From the NCBI GenBank assembly GCA_029945625.1, contig JAQSCW010000020.1, positions 1 through 33,804 of the forward strand: DNA of 33,804 nt, read 5' to 3'. Numbering within the stretch: the first letter of the stretch is position 1; the number at the start of each line of letters is the position of its first letter. This DNA is from a bacterium. GTDB lineage: Bacteria; Bacteroidota; Bacteroidia; B-17B0; Aurantibacillaceae. This document shows positions 24,841-32,071 of the stretch, piece after piece. The notes under the pieces are model-generated. The model ran no database searches. It was not told the origin of the DNA and saw only the letters and a list, made by a program, of their open reading frames with translations. The translations under genes and the position numbers were made by a program.

Positions 24841-25776
24841 CTATTTTTCTTTCATTATAATCTTCAACCATGCAAAATCATGTTCTAAAATCTTTTCTTT
24901 GCTTTTTTTGATAAAGGAAATATAGGCTTCAGCCACAGGCGATAACTTTTTATTCTTTAACCAAATTAAATACCAATTTGATTTAAGAGGAAGACCGACA
25001 GTAGGGATAATTTTTAGATCACCATTGAGCAGTTCATTCTTTAAACCAATTATTGGCATTATTGAATTTCCTATTCCTGCAATAATTGCTTGCTTTACAG
25101 CCTCATTGGAAGTTAGCTCCAATTTTTTACGAAATTTAATTTTATATTTATTAAAATAATTCTCCATGCTTGAGCGAGTCCCCGATCCCACTTCACGAAA
25201 GATGAAGGACATTTTTTCCAATTCCTTTCTATCAAGGGGCTTCTTAGTATTTCTTTCCCTGCCCATTCCAATCACGTGAAGTGAATTTTCTAACAAGATT
25301 TCTTTGTTTACTTGCAGGTTTTCAGGCAATACTGAAACCAAAGCGAAGTCAATCTCATTCTTCTCTAGATTTTCAATCACCTTAGCTTTGTTTGTCACAT
25401 CAAGTATGAGATCAATGCCATCGTGCTGTTTTAAAAAGTCACTTAGAAAAAAAGGAATGATGTATTTACCTGTTGACACAGATGAAATTAAAAGCCTGCC
25501 GGTGAGATAACCTTTATAAGAAAGCGTTTTATAATTAATGGCATACACTTCATTCAAAATGCGCTCCGCCATCACGTATATTTCATTTCCAAAATCGGTC
25601 ACATACAATTGTCTGCCTATTACTTCCGTGAGCGGAATCTCAAATTGATTTTGCAGGTTTTTGAGTTGAATGGAGGCCGCAGGTTGACTCATATGCAGCT
25701 CTATTGCCGCTTTTGTGATGCTCTTAGTTTGTACCACTTTGGCAAAAACCTGTAACTGATGTAAAGTATAATTCAT
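24841..25776 (-). CDS. LysR-family transcriptional regulator, CbbR/CmpR-like context
   Basis: This is a 311-residue protein. The N-terminal winged HTH (LHQLQVFAKVVQTKSITKAA, MSQPAASIQLKNLQ) is typical of LysR proteins, followed by the linker IEGRQLYVT-like VIGRQLYVTDFG. The C-terminal ligand-binding domain about 90-300 has GRLLISSVSTGKYIIPFFLS and FREVGSGTRSSMENYF. It is divergent from the SbtA-type transporter gene; regulators in this position usually control the transporter and respond to a small metabolite. 87 bp separate its start from the 27-aa ORF and contain AT-rich dyads (about 25803-25822), fitting a LysR operator. Confidence 0.9.
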   Translation of the reverse strand: MNYTLHQLQVFAKVVQTKSITKAAIELHMSQPAASIQLKNLQNQFEIPLTEVIGRQLYVTDFGNEIYVMAERILNEVYAINYKTLSYKGYLTGRLLISSVSTGKYIIPFFLSDFLKQHDGIDLILDVTNKAKVIENLEKNEIDFALVSVLPENLQVNKEILLENSLHVIGMGRERNTKKPLDRKELEKMSFIFREVGSGTRSSMENYFNKYKIKFRKKLELTSNEAVKQAIIAGIGNSIMPIIGLKNELLNGDLKIIPTVGLPLKSNWYLIWLKNKKLSPVAEAYISFIKKSKEKILEHDFAWLKIIMKEK

Positions 25777-25834
25777 ATCATTTGTTTATGTATAGCATTG
25801 TAAATATATATAAAAATATATGAATAAGACTCTA

Positions 25835-25842
25835 TAATTTTG
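25835..25842 (+). promoter_or_regulatory. Candidate -7 box for the sbtA transcript
   Basis: TAATTTTG fits TAnnTTTG and would start transcription near 25849, just before the 27-aa ORF, leading through the dihydroorotase remnant to sbtA. No clear -33 TTTG at 17-23 bp; a LysR activator may substitute. Confidence 0.35.
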
Positions 25843-25863
25843 TCCCAAGAAAAGTCAAATACA

Positions 25864-25947
25864 ATGAAAAATAATCCGCAAAACTTCATTTTACCGCTAA
25901 TAATTATTGTGCTGATAGTCCTCTTCTCAGCAAGAATTCAAGATTAA
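25864..25947 (+). CDS. 27-aa hydrophobic membrane peptide
   Basis: This is a short ORF encoding a single hydrophobic segment (FILPLIIIVLIVLF) with charged ends (MKNN before, RIQD after), like a single-pass membrane peptide. It begins about 15 nt after the predicted transcription start and precedes sbtA. A small transporter partner is possible; small size makes this tentative. The stop TAA is followed, three bases later and in the same frame, by the dihydroorotase remnant. Confidence 0.4.
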   Translation: MKNNPQNFILPLIIIVLIVLFSARIQD

Positions 25948-25950
25948 TCT

Positions 25951-26220
25951 TTGAATTTCATGCTAATGACATTGCTTTGCTCCTTGCCGCTCGCTTTTTG
26001 TGAAGGCTACTATGCAGCCATGGTACTTGTAGACCTAAACAAAAAATGGGTGTCTACTCCTCAAAACACGTTATATCACTGCGGTTGGTCCCCCACCACG
26101 AATTATGAATTTAAATGTAAAGTACACAGCACATTTGTAAATGGAACTAAGGTTTATGATAATGGGGTATTTAATGAAACGAACAAAGGATCACCACTAA
26201 GATTTGAAAAACAACGTTAA
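25951..26220 (+). pseudogene. C-terminal fragment of dihydroorotase
   Basis: Residues 19-89 of the frame match the C-terminus of dihydroorotase: EGYYAAMVLVDLNKKWVST, then NTLYHCGWSPTTNYEFKCKV, HSTFVNGTKVYDNGVFNET and RFEKQR, corresponding to the EGYYADLVLVD and GWSPFEG segments of PyrC. The catalytic metal-binding domain is entirely missing and the ORF only opens with a TTG. It lies between the 27-aa ORF and sbtA (13 bp before its ATG), so it is now merely transcribed DNA or a recombination scar. A new function is unlikely but not excluded. Confidence 0.75.
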
Positions 26221-26233
26221 ACATTTTTAAAAT

Positions 26234-27202
26234 ATGAATTTAGATTTACTTATATCCAACATCACCAATCCCGCCTTCCTGTTTTTTGTATTGGGAGTTG
26301 TCGCCGTTAAATTAAAAAGTGATCTTGAAATACCTGCGAATTCCTCCAAATTTATCTCTTTGTACCTACTGTTTTCTATTGGATTTAAAGGGGGCCAAGA
26401 ACTGTCGCACGAATCATTTAGTTTGGAAATTGTGTGGTCAATGTTGTTTGGAATTTTCGTTTCCCTGCTTATTCCCTTTTACACTTTTTTTATATTGAAG
26501 CGCAAATTGTCTTTAGCCGACGCCGGAGCAATTGCCGCAGCTTATGGTTCGGTGAGCGCTGTCACCTTTGTGACAGCAGTTTCTTATTTAGAGGTTCAAA
26601 AATTACAGTTGCACGGGCACATGGTCGCCATTATGGCTTTGATGGAATCACCGGCAATCATAGCAGGATTGATCTTGATGTCGGTTTATAATAAGAAGGA
26701 AAATGTTGTGTCTAATAAACTAACAGTTGTAAAACATTCACTTACAAATGGAAGTGTATTACTCATACTTGGCAGCTTAGTTATTGGGCTTTTGGCGAAT
26801 GCCAAACAGGCAGAAGGCATTAAGCCCTTTACAAATGATATTTTTAAAGGCTTTTTGGCCATCTTTTTACTTGACATGGGCATTGTAAGTGGACGAAAGT
26901 TAAGTTCATTTATCTCCAACGGTTGGTTTCCTCTCATTTTTGCCATTTTGATACCACTGGTGAATGGTTGCCTTGTGGCGCTTCTGAGTTCAATAGTTAC
27001 ATCCGATATTTCGAACCGGTTTATGTTTGCAGTATTGGCGGCAAGCGCTTCGTATATAGCCGTACCGGCGGCAATGAAAATAGCAATTCCGAAAGCGAAT
27101 CCCGGATTGTATTTACCAATGGCCCTAGCAGTTACCTTTCCTCTCAACATTACGTTTGGAATGCCACTCTATTATTATATCAGTCAAATAATTATTACAT
27201 GA
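26234..27202 (+). CDS. sbtA: SbtA-family sodium-dependent bicarbonate transporter
   Basis: This is a 322-residue protein with about 10 transmembrane segments. It matches SbtA/DUF897: NPAFLFFVLGVVAVKLKSDLEIP, LLFSIGFKGGQEL, SLADAGAIAAAYGSVSAVTFVTA (96-118), MALMESPAIIAGLIL, and the second inverted repeat LLDMGIVSGRKLSSF with ASASYIAVPAAMKIAIPKANPGLYLPMALAVTFPLN. In cyanobacteria SbtA takes up bicarbonate with sodium and is blocked by the PII-like SbtB. No sbtB is seen here. In heterotrophs it supplies bicarbonate for carboxylases. The divergent LysR regulator suggests control by carbon status. Confidence 0.92.
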   Translation: MNLDLLISNITNPAFLFFVLGVVAVKLKSDLEIPANSSKFISLYLLFSIGFKGGQELSHESFSLEIVWSMLFGIFVSLLIPFYTFFILKRKLSLADAGAIAAAYGSVSAVTFVTAVSYLEVQKLQLHGHMVAIMALMESPAIIAGLILMSVYNKKENVVSNKLTVVKHSLTNGSVLLILGSLVIGLLANAKQAEGIKPFTNDIFKGFLAIFLLDMGIVSGRKLSSFISNGWFPLIFAILIPLVNGCLVALLSSIVTSDISNRFMFAVLAASASYIAVPAAMKIAIPKANPGLYLPMALAVTFPLNITFGMPLYYYISQIIIT

Positions 27203-27314
27203 ACATGATGTATAATATTGATCAAAGTGCCTTTGCACAAAAACACTCGACGGGAGCTTAATTAATTTTTAGAGTTCAAAATAAACTCTGAAAAACATCT
27301 AACAAAGACTTCCC

Positions 27315-27345
27315 AAAAAAAAAGTCGTCTCTTTCGAAACGACTT
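27315..27345 (-). terminator. Rho-independent terminator of the ice-binding protein gene
   Basis: Minus strand: AAGTCGTTTC, GAAA tetraloop, GAGACGACTT, then a run of T ending at 27315. A 10-bp stem with one G-T pair and a GNRA loop; it lies 22 bp after the gene stop. Confidence 0.8.
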
Positions 27346-27366
27346 CATTAAAAAATGAAAATTTAA

Positions 27367-28311
27367 TTATGGCTTAACCACAGTACTTATTTGTAACACT
27401 GCAGCTGTTTGAGCAAGAAGTCTGCCGTTTACAGAAGAACCTGTTAAAAGATTGATTCCGGTTTTACCAAGAATGGTTCCTTCTAAGTGACTGTATGTTC
27501 CAAGTGTTACAGCGCCTGCAACTTGCCAGAAAATGTTCTTTGCTTGTGCTCCACCTGCAAGTGTAATATTTACATTAGTGCTCAAGTTAAACGTTCCATC
27601 AATTTGGAAAATCCAAACATCATTTATTCCACCATTAAGAACAATAGAGGAAGAAATTAATAACGGACTAGTCCATTTGTATAAACCCGGACTTAACGTT
27701 ACACCACCAATATTACCTGAACCCAGATTTAGGAAATTAGGGTTTGTGCGGCCTGCTGCGTTATTATAAGCTGCTTGCATATCCCCAACTGCAATGGATA
27801 ATCCTGTTGCATTTGTAATTACGCAAGGAGCCGGACCTGCTGCATCTACCGAAAATACCGAACCTGTAACTTCTGCACAGGTAAGAAGAATTGCAGCACC
27901 TGTAATAGGGCTAGAACCAACATTACCGGTTACTGAAGAAGGGAAAACATCTGTTATGCCTGATTGGGAAAGAATAGCATAATCAGCAGCGGTTCCAAGA
28001 TTTACCGAACCAATTGACGTTCCGCTCCCTCCATTGCCGTTACCATTACCATGTCCATTTCCGTTACCATGGCCTTTTTCATTGTCGTGGTCTTTTTCGT
28101 TACCCTTGTTGTCTTTATCGCCTTTACACGTATCCTTATCATCACCTTTACCTTTTCTAAAGTTGGAACTATTGACATCCGATGTTAAGTCGGTGGACGC
28201 CGCCACTGCCGGATTTTGCAAGGGGCCCTTCTCTTGTTTTGCACAGCCTGTGATGAGGGCTCCTGTAAAAAGGACACCCATTGCGATCATTCTAATTGAT
28301 GGTGTTTTCAT
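27367..28311 (-). CDS. DUF3494 ice-binding lipoprotein with charged/GN-rich linker
   Basis: This is a 314-residue protein. The N-terminus is a lipoprotein signal (MGVLFTGALITGCAKQ; Cys about 23). Residues about 52-100 form an unusual low-complexity linker: K/D-rich (GKGDDKDTCKGDKDNKGNEK), then G/N/H-rich (GHGNGNGHGNGNGNG). The rest is the DUF3494 ice-binding beta-solenoid: NLGTAADYAILSQSGIT, VTGNVGSSPITGAA, DMQAAYNNAAGR, SPGLYKWTSPLLISSSIVLNG, WIFQIDGTFNLSTN, and QAKNIFWQVAGAVTLGTYS with the capping GTILGKTGINLLTGSSVNGRLLAQ. Such proteins bind ice crystals and adhere cells to ice. The linker would hold the domain away from the surface and could bind divalent ions. Confidence 0.9.
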   Translation of the reverse strand: MKTPSIRMIAMGVLFTGALITGCAKQEKGPLQNPAVAASTDLTSDVNSSNFRKGKGDDKDTCKGDKDNKGNEKDHDNEKGHGNGNGHGNGNGNGGSGTSIGSVNLGTAADYAILSQSGITDVFPSSVTGNVGSSPITGAAILLTCAEVTGSVFSVDAAGPAPCVITNATGLSIAVGDMQAAYNNAAGRTNPNFLNLGSGNIGGVTLSPGLYKWTSPLLISSSIVLNGGINDVWIFQIDGTFNLSTNVNITLAGGAQAKNIFWQVAGAVTLGTYSHLEGTILGKTGINLLTGSSVNGRLLAQTAAVLQISTVVKP

Positions 28312-28326
28312 TGACTTGATAAAAAT

Positions 28327-28358
28327 TAAGTATAACAGAATTGTTAGTACGATGCAAA
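28327..28358 (-). promoter_or_regulatory. Candidate promoter of the ice-binding protein gene
   Basis: TTTG (28358-28355) and TATACTTA (28334-28327) on the minus strand are 20 bp apart, close to the Bacteroidota -33/-7 arrangement, and lie 16 bp before the start at 28311; the leader would be only a few bases, which lowers confidence. Confidence 0.3.
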
Positions 28359-28487
28359 GGAAGGTTTCTTTTACCTCATATGTTTTATGCAGAAATGCCT
28401 ATTAGTTACATACATCACTGTTCAAACTACTGCATTAACAAATTATAAGAAGAACGGTTCGGTATGAAAAAATGACGATTAAATTCG

Positions 28488-28511
28488 AAAAAGCCCCTGA
28501 ATCATGGGCTT
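28488..28511 (-). terminator. Terminator candidate on the minus strand
   Basis: Minus strand: AAGCCC, loop ATGATTCAG, GGGCTT then T-rich. It is about 540 bp beyond the stop of the 808-aa gene, far for a terminator, so transcription from that gene may run this far or the hairpin serves another role. Confidence 0.45.
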
Positions 28512-29049
28512 AGAGGCTCTTTATGTTGAATGGTGGTTAGAGATTGAACCAGCCGGCATCTAATAGATAAAACGCAGGAAGCTAAATTTCAATGACTTGA
28601 AATAACTCTTTGCATTTCGGTGAATTGTCAGGTGAAATACCTATCAAAACACATCGTGTTATGCCAATTACTCTTTCAACAAAATTTAAATGTACTACAC
28701 AAAATTATTTTGAAGCGCCGTCAATCATTTTGTTTTGGCCGGAGTATTAAGGCTTGGGGCGATCCATGTGAGTTTGGCGGAAGCAATAGAAACTGCCCAC
28801 TCTTTAGCAATGATACGCACTTGATGCTCGCTACATCAAGAGCCGCTTTAAAAGTGGATTGCAATTCATTTATGAAATGGTGGGAGTTACATTACATTGG
28901 TAAATAAAAAAGGAGCGATGATTAGTCGGACTGCAATTTTTAATCAGCAACTTTTATTAATTGTTTATTTTTTAGCAAGAATCTTGGTCTGCCTTCATAA
29001 GCTTCTTCGCTCTATTGAGCAATTGATCGGTTGGAAAAAAACTCTTTTT

Positions 29050-31476
29050 TTACTTGGTAACCACTAATTTGTATTGAATGGAGGAACCATTGTGAAAGCC
29101 TTTTAAAAAATAAATTCCGCTGCTCAGTCCTTCTATATTTTGCTGAAACTGGTTTTCTTCCGCAAAGTTCAATTCTTTTATCACCTGGCCAAGTTCATTG
29201 ATGAGCACTAGCTGCAAGTTACTTTTCACTTGAACCGTAAAGTTTCCATTATTTGGATTTGGAAATACGGCAATGAGATCCTTGTCTTTTTCCATACCGT
29301 TAATATCCGTACAAGCATTTACGTTTACGCCAATTGTTGCCATACCCTGGCACCCATTAACATCAGTGCCGGTTACGGTATAGATAGTAGTTATATTCAC
29401 TGTGATTGGGTTTACCTGCACCGAGGCTGTTGTTGGTGTTAGGTTTGTCCAAACAAAGGCAGTTCCTCCACTTGCCGTTAAAACGGTCTTCTCTCCTTTA
29501 CAAATTAGCGTTCTAGTTGACACAATGCTAACAGTAGGATTAGGATTTACAGTAACCAACAAAGAACCGGTACTTGTGCAATTCACACCATTGATTGTAC
29601 TTGTGCTAGCAACAACAGAGTAGGAAGAAGAAGCAGTAGCCGTAATAGTAATACCGGCAAAAGGAGAACCATTGCTCCACACATAAGTAGAGCCGGGACC
29701 AGCGCTTGCCGTAAGGGTAATAGATGCACCATTGCAGACACTTGTATTAGAGCTTACGGAAAGTATGGGAGAAAAAACAGTGACAACAATGGTGTTGGTA
29801 GAAAAACATTGGGTCAGGGAATACGTTCCTGTAACAGTATAAACCTGAGTGGATAAAGGGTTAACGAGATTAGTTGAAGTTAAAGCAGCGGTATTCCAGC
29901 TATAAGTATCTGCTCCGCCACTTGTTAATGTGGCCGAACCACCCGAGCACACAATTGTTTTATTTGATACCGCTCCTATGCTTACTGTTGGATTTGGATT
30001 TACGATCAAGACCTGAGAAGCGCTAGCAGGGCAACCTGCACTACTTATTCCATTTACATTATATAAAGCGGAAACAGATGGTGTTAGCACAACAATAGCC
30101 CCCGGGGCAGTGGCTCCACTCCAGCTATAAGTGGCAGCACCGCTAACCGTTAGAGTTGCCGTACGCCCTGCACAAACAATCGTTGGGCTTGCACTGGTTA
30201 TTAACGTGGGCGTTGGATTAACGGTTACCGTTATCATTGCAGACCCGATCCCGCAGGCATTGGTTCCAAAAAGTGTATACTGCTGCGTGGCGAGAGGAAC
30301 GAATGCAGTATTATTGGTAACGCTGTTTACGCCGCCGGCCCAGGTATAGGTTGGTGCTCCGCCTCCATTCAAAGTGACTGTGTTGCCCGAACAGATAGCG
30401 TTGCTGCTGCTTGCTACTGTGAGGGTGGGAAGGCCGGTAGTGACACTTACCGTCACCACACTTATACTTGAGGTACAAGTTGAAAGTATTGAGCCCTGGA
30501 CTGAGTACGTTGTGGTAGTGGAAGGATTGACAACATAGGTAGAGGTTTGCGGCCCTCCGGTCCATGTAAATGTATTGGCCCCGGCCGCACTTAATGTGTA
30601 AGCCGAGTTGGCGCAAACAAGTGGTGGTGGAGATACAGTAACCGTCGGTGTGGGAACTATACTCACCGATACCGGGGTCAATGTGGAGTTACATGAGAGT
30701 TTCACGTACATCTCCACTATACCAATAGTGTTTACGGTTTCTGTCCATATATTAGTTGGTGTTTGGGTTGCGAGGTTGTATAACATCCCCATACGGTACA
30801 AATTCACGGTTGGACCTGAGACACCGAGCATCGACAAAAAGACGCCGGTTCCCAAATTGGGACCGTAAGCACTAGTGTCATTTCTTTCTCCCAATATGCC
30901 AATAATATCGCCTGTATAAACAGGAATATTGACCGTTACGATATTTGTGCCGGTAATGGCCTGATTCAGGTAAAGTGTGTTGAAGGTGTTTGTGACGTTG
31001 GTGTATACCGGAGGAACGGCGGGAAGTTGTATAACAGCAAGGCCTGAAACTGTTCCGCCAATAGCCACAGGTACTCGTAAACCGGTGATAATAAAGTCAA
31101 CCGGTGCGGTAAAATAATATCCCCGGGTCTCCGCCGAAGGAACGTTTCTAGAATATGAAGGCATCGCTAGCGCGCTGACACTGGTCTGGGTGATTGATTG
31201 CCCTACATAATAGGTCGTTCCGGTGGTTAATGTAGGAGTCGTGAAAATAGAGTTGGTCGACAACGCATTTCCACCAAAAGAGTTAGCATACCAGCCTAAT
31301 GCATTTGTACCGGTAGCCCCAGCCGTTAATGTAAAAGCAGCACTGCTAACACAACCGGCAATTGTTCCACCTGAAACAGTTGGGGGTAATGGAGTTGTGC
31401 ATTGAGCTTTCAAAACATGTTGAGAAGTACAAAACAGGTACACCACAACTAGGATTTTAAAATAATTCTTTTTCAT
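29050..31476 (-). CDS. 808-aa repeat-containing T9SS-secreted surface protein
   Basis: The signal peptide (KILVVVYLFCTSQHVLKAQ) is followed by an Ig-like segment with CVSSAAFTLTAGATGTNALGWY, then a beta-rich domain of about 100-260 (SYSRNVPSAETRGYYFTAP, VYTGDIIGILGERN). Residues about 270-735 hold six repeats of ~75-80 aa, each with a cysteine before the first strand (such as IVCAGRTATLTVSGAATYSW) and a TVTG.. or YTV.. turn near its end, of the type found in Bacteroidota gliding/adhesion proteins. The last ~75 residues are a T9SS type A sorting domain (AVFPNPNNGNFTVQVKS, LINELGQVIKEL, SGIYFLKGF). The repeats vary in sequence; no two are identical. It is probably a cell-surface adhesin-like protein. 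Confidence 0.88.
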   Translation of the reverse strand: MKKNYFKILVVVYLFCTSQHVLKAQCTTPLPPTVSGGTIAGCVSSAAFTLTAGATGTNALGWYANSFGGNALSTNSIFTTPTLTTGTTYYVGQSITQTSVSALAMPSYSRNVPSAETRGYYFTAPVDFIITGLRVPVAIGGTVSGLAVIQLPAVPPVYTNVTNTFNTLYLNQAITGTNIVTVNIPVYTGDIIGILGERNDTSAYGPNLGTGVFLSMLGVSGPTVNLYRMGMLYNLATQTPTNIWTETVNTIGIVEMYVKLSCNSTLTPVSVSIVPTPTVTVSPPPLVCANSAYTLSAAGANTFTWTGGPQTSTYVVNPSTTTTYSVQGSILSTCTSSISVVTVSVTTGLPTLTVASSSNAICSGNTVTLNGGGAPTYTWAGGVNSVTNNTAFVPLATQQYTLFGTNACGIGSAMITVTVNPTPTLITSASPTIVCAGRTATLTVSGAATYSWSGATAPGAIVVLTPSVSALYNVNGISSAGCPASASQVLIVNPNPTVSIGAVSNKTIVCSGGSATLTSGGADTYSWNTAALTSTNLVNPLSTQVYTVTGTYSLTQCFSTNTIVVTVFSPILSVSSNTSVCNGASITLTASAGPGSTYVWSNGSPFAGITITATASSSYSVVASTSTINGVNCTSTGSLLVTVNPNPTVSIVSTRTLICKGEKTVLTASGGTAFVWTNLTPTTASVQVNPITVNITTIYTVTGTDVNGCQGMATIGVNVNACTDINGMEKDKDLIAVFPNPNNGNFTVQVKSNLQLVLINELGQVIKELNFAEENQFQQNIEGLSSGIYFLKGFHNGSSIQYKLVVTK

Positions 31477-32020
31477 GTTATACTATTTTTAATGGTCGTC
31501 AGGGGAATTGTTATTATAAAAATATCTAATTATTAATTAAGTCTAGCTTTTTTTCTGTTAAAACTTTTAGAAATCACGAATATTCAGCAGAAATATTTGT
31601 AGTACTCCCCTTTTTCTGAACTGATCCAATTTTGCTTTAAATTTCCGGCATGAAGTAGGAATGATTCGAATTTGCCCCCTAGTAACAAACTAGATGAAGC
31701 GGCAGAGGTCCCAATAATTTGAAAAGGAGAGCAAAGGAGTGAAAGACTGAACTGTTTCCCATGTGTTTCCCACAGCACTGTTTTAAAACAAAAAACCCCC
31801 GATTGACGGGGGTTTTAAGGCACTATCAGTGATCCCGCGGGATTAAGTATCGTTGATCTCAGGGTGAAGTGGAGTTGCCAGATCTAATAGAAGTAGAGGA
31901 ACTCGGTTTTGTTATAAAAAATTAGCGCGAAAGAGCTAGATAAAGCAATGGAAGTGTTTAGGAATTAAAAATATAATCGTATTTCTTCAAAATACATCAA
32001 TTATAATCCTTTTTCACACA
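31477..32020. other. Intergenic stretch with bidirectional terminator
   Basis: There is no supported gene in the 544 bp before the Fic gene. It carries a strong hairpin (31792-31816), a 12-bp palindrome ATCCCGCGGGAT (31832-31843) and AT-rich sequence leading to the Fic promoter. Confidence 0.45.
31792..31816. terminator. Strong bidirectional Rho-independent terminator
   Basis: AAAACCCCCG and CGGGGGTTTT pair perfectly (10 bp) around loop ATTGA. The A and T runs at either side allow use on both strands; it isolates the Fic gene from the region to its left. Confidence 0.8.
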
Positions 32021-32062
32021 ATGTACGTATTTTTCATATATTTGATAAATAATCGTTTTTCA
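32010..32062 (+). promoter_or_regulatory. Fic gene promoter with repeated TTTTTCA motifs
   Basis: TATATTTG (32037-32044) fits the Bacteroidota -7 box. TTTTTCA occurs at 32010, 32030 and 32056, and again at 32106 inside the gene; the repeats could bind a regulator. This placement means that transcription starts after 32044, so the ATG at 32021 cannot be the start and the ATG at 32072 is favoured. Confidence 0.4.
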
Positions 32063-32071
32063 CCTAATCAA

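Larger units (their letters stand above)
28312..29049. other. Intergenic region with promoter and terminator candidates
   Basis: This is a 738-bp gap. It contains the promoter side of the ice-binding gene (candidate -33 TTTG at 28355-28358 and TATACTTA at 28327-28334, 20 bp apart, minus strand) and a terminator candidate at 28488-28511. An ORF at 28620-28907 (plus) has no family resemblance and I do not call it. Confidence 0.45.

Noticed and set aside
28620-28907. 95-aa plus-strand ORF beyond the ice-binding gene
   Set aside because: Amino acid composition and pattern do not resemble any family; no promoter or leader is visible. Random open frame is more likely.
29050-31476. CRISPR-like or tandem DNA repeat in the 808-aa gene
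   Set aside because: The repeats are visible at protein level but too diverged in DNA, with uneven spacing; they are Ig-like protein modules.
31832-31970. ATCCCGCGGGAT palindrome resembling part of a tRNA 3' end and a short frame ISAKELDKAMEVFRN like an integrase C-terminus before the Fic gene
   Set aside because: No complete tRNA arms can be folded around it, and the frame is stopped by TAA directly upstream. A prophage scar is possible but not supported.
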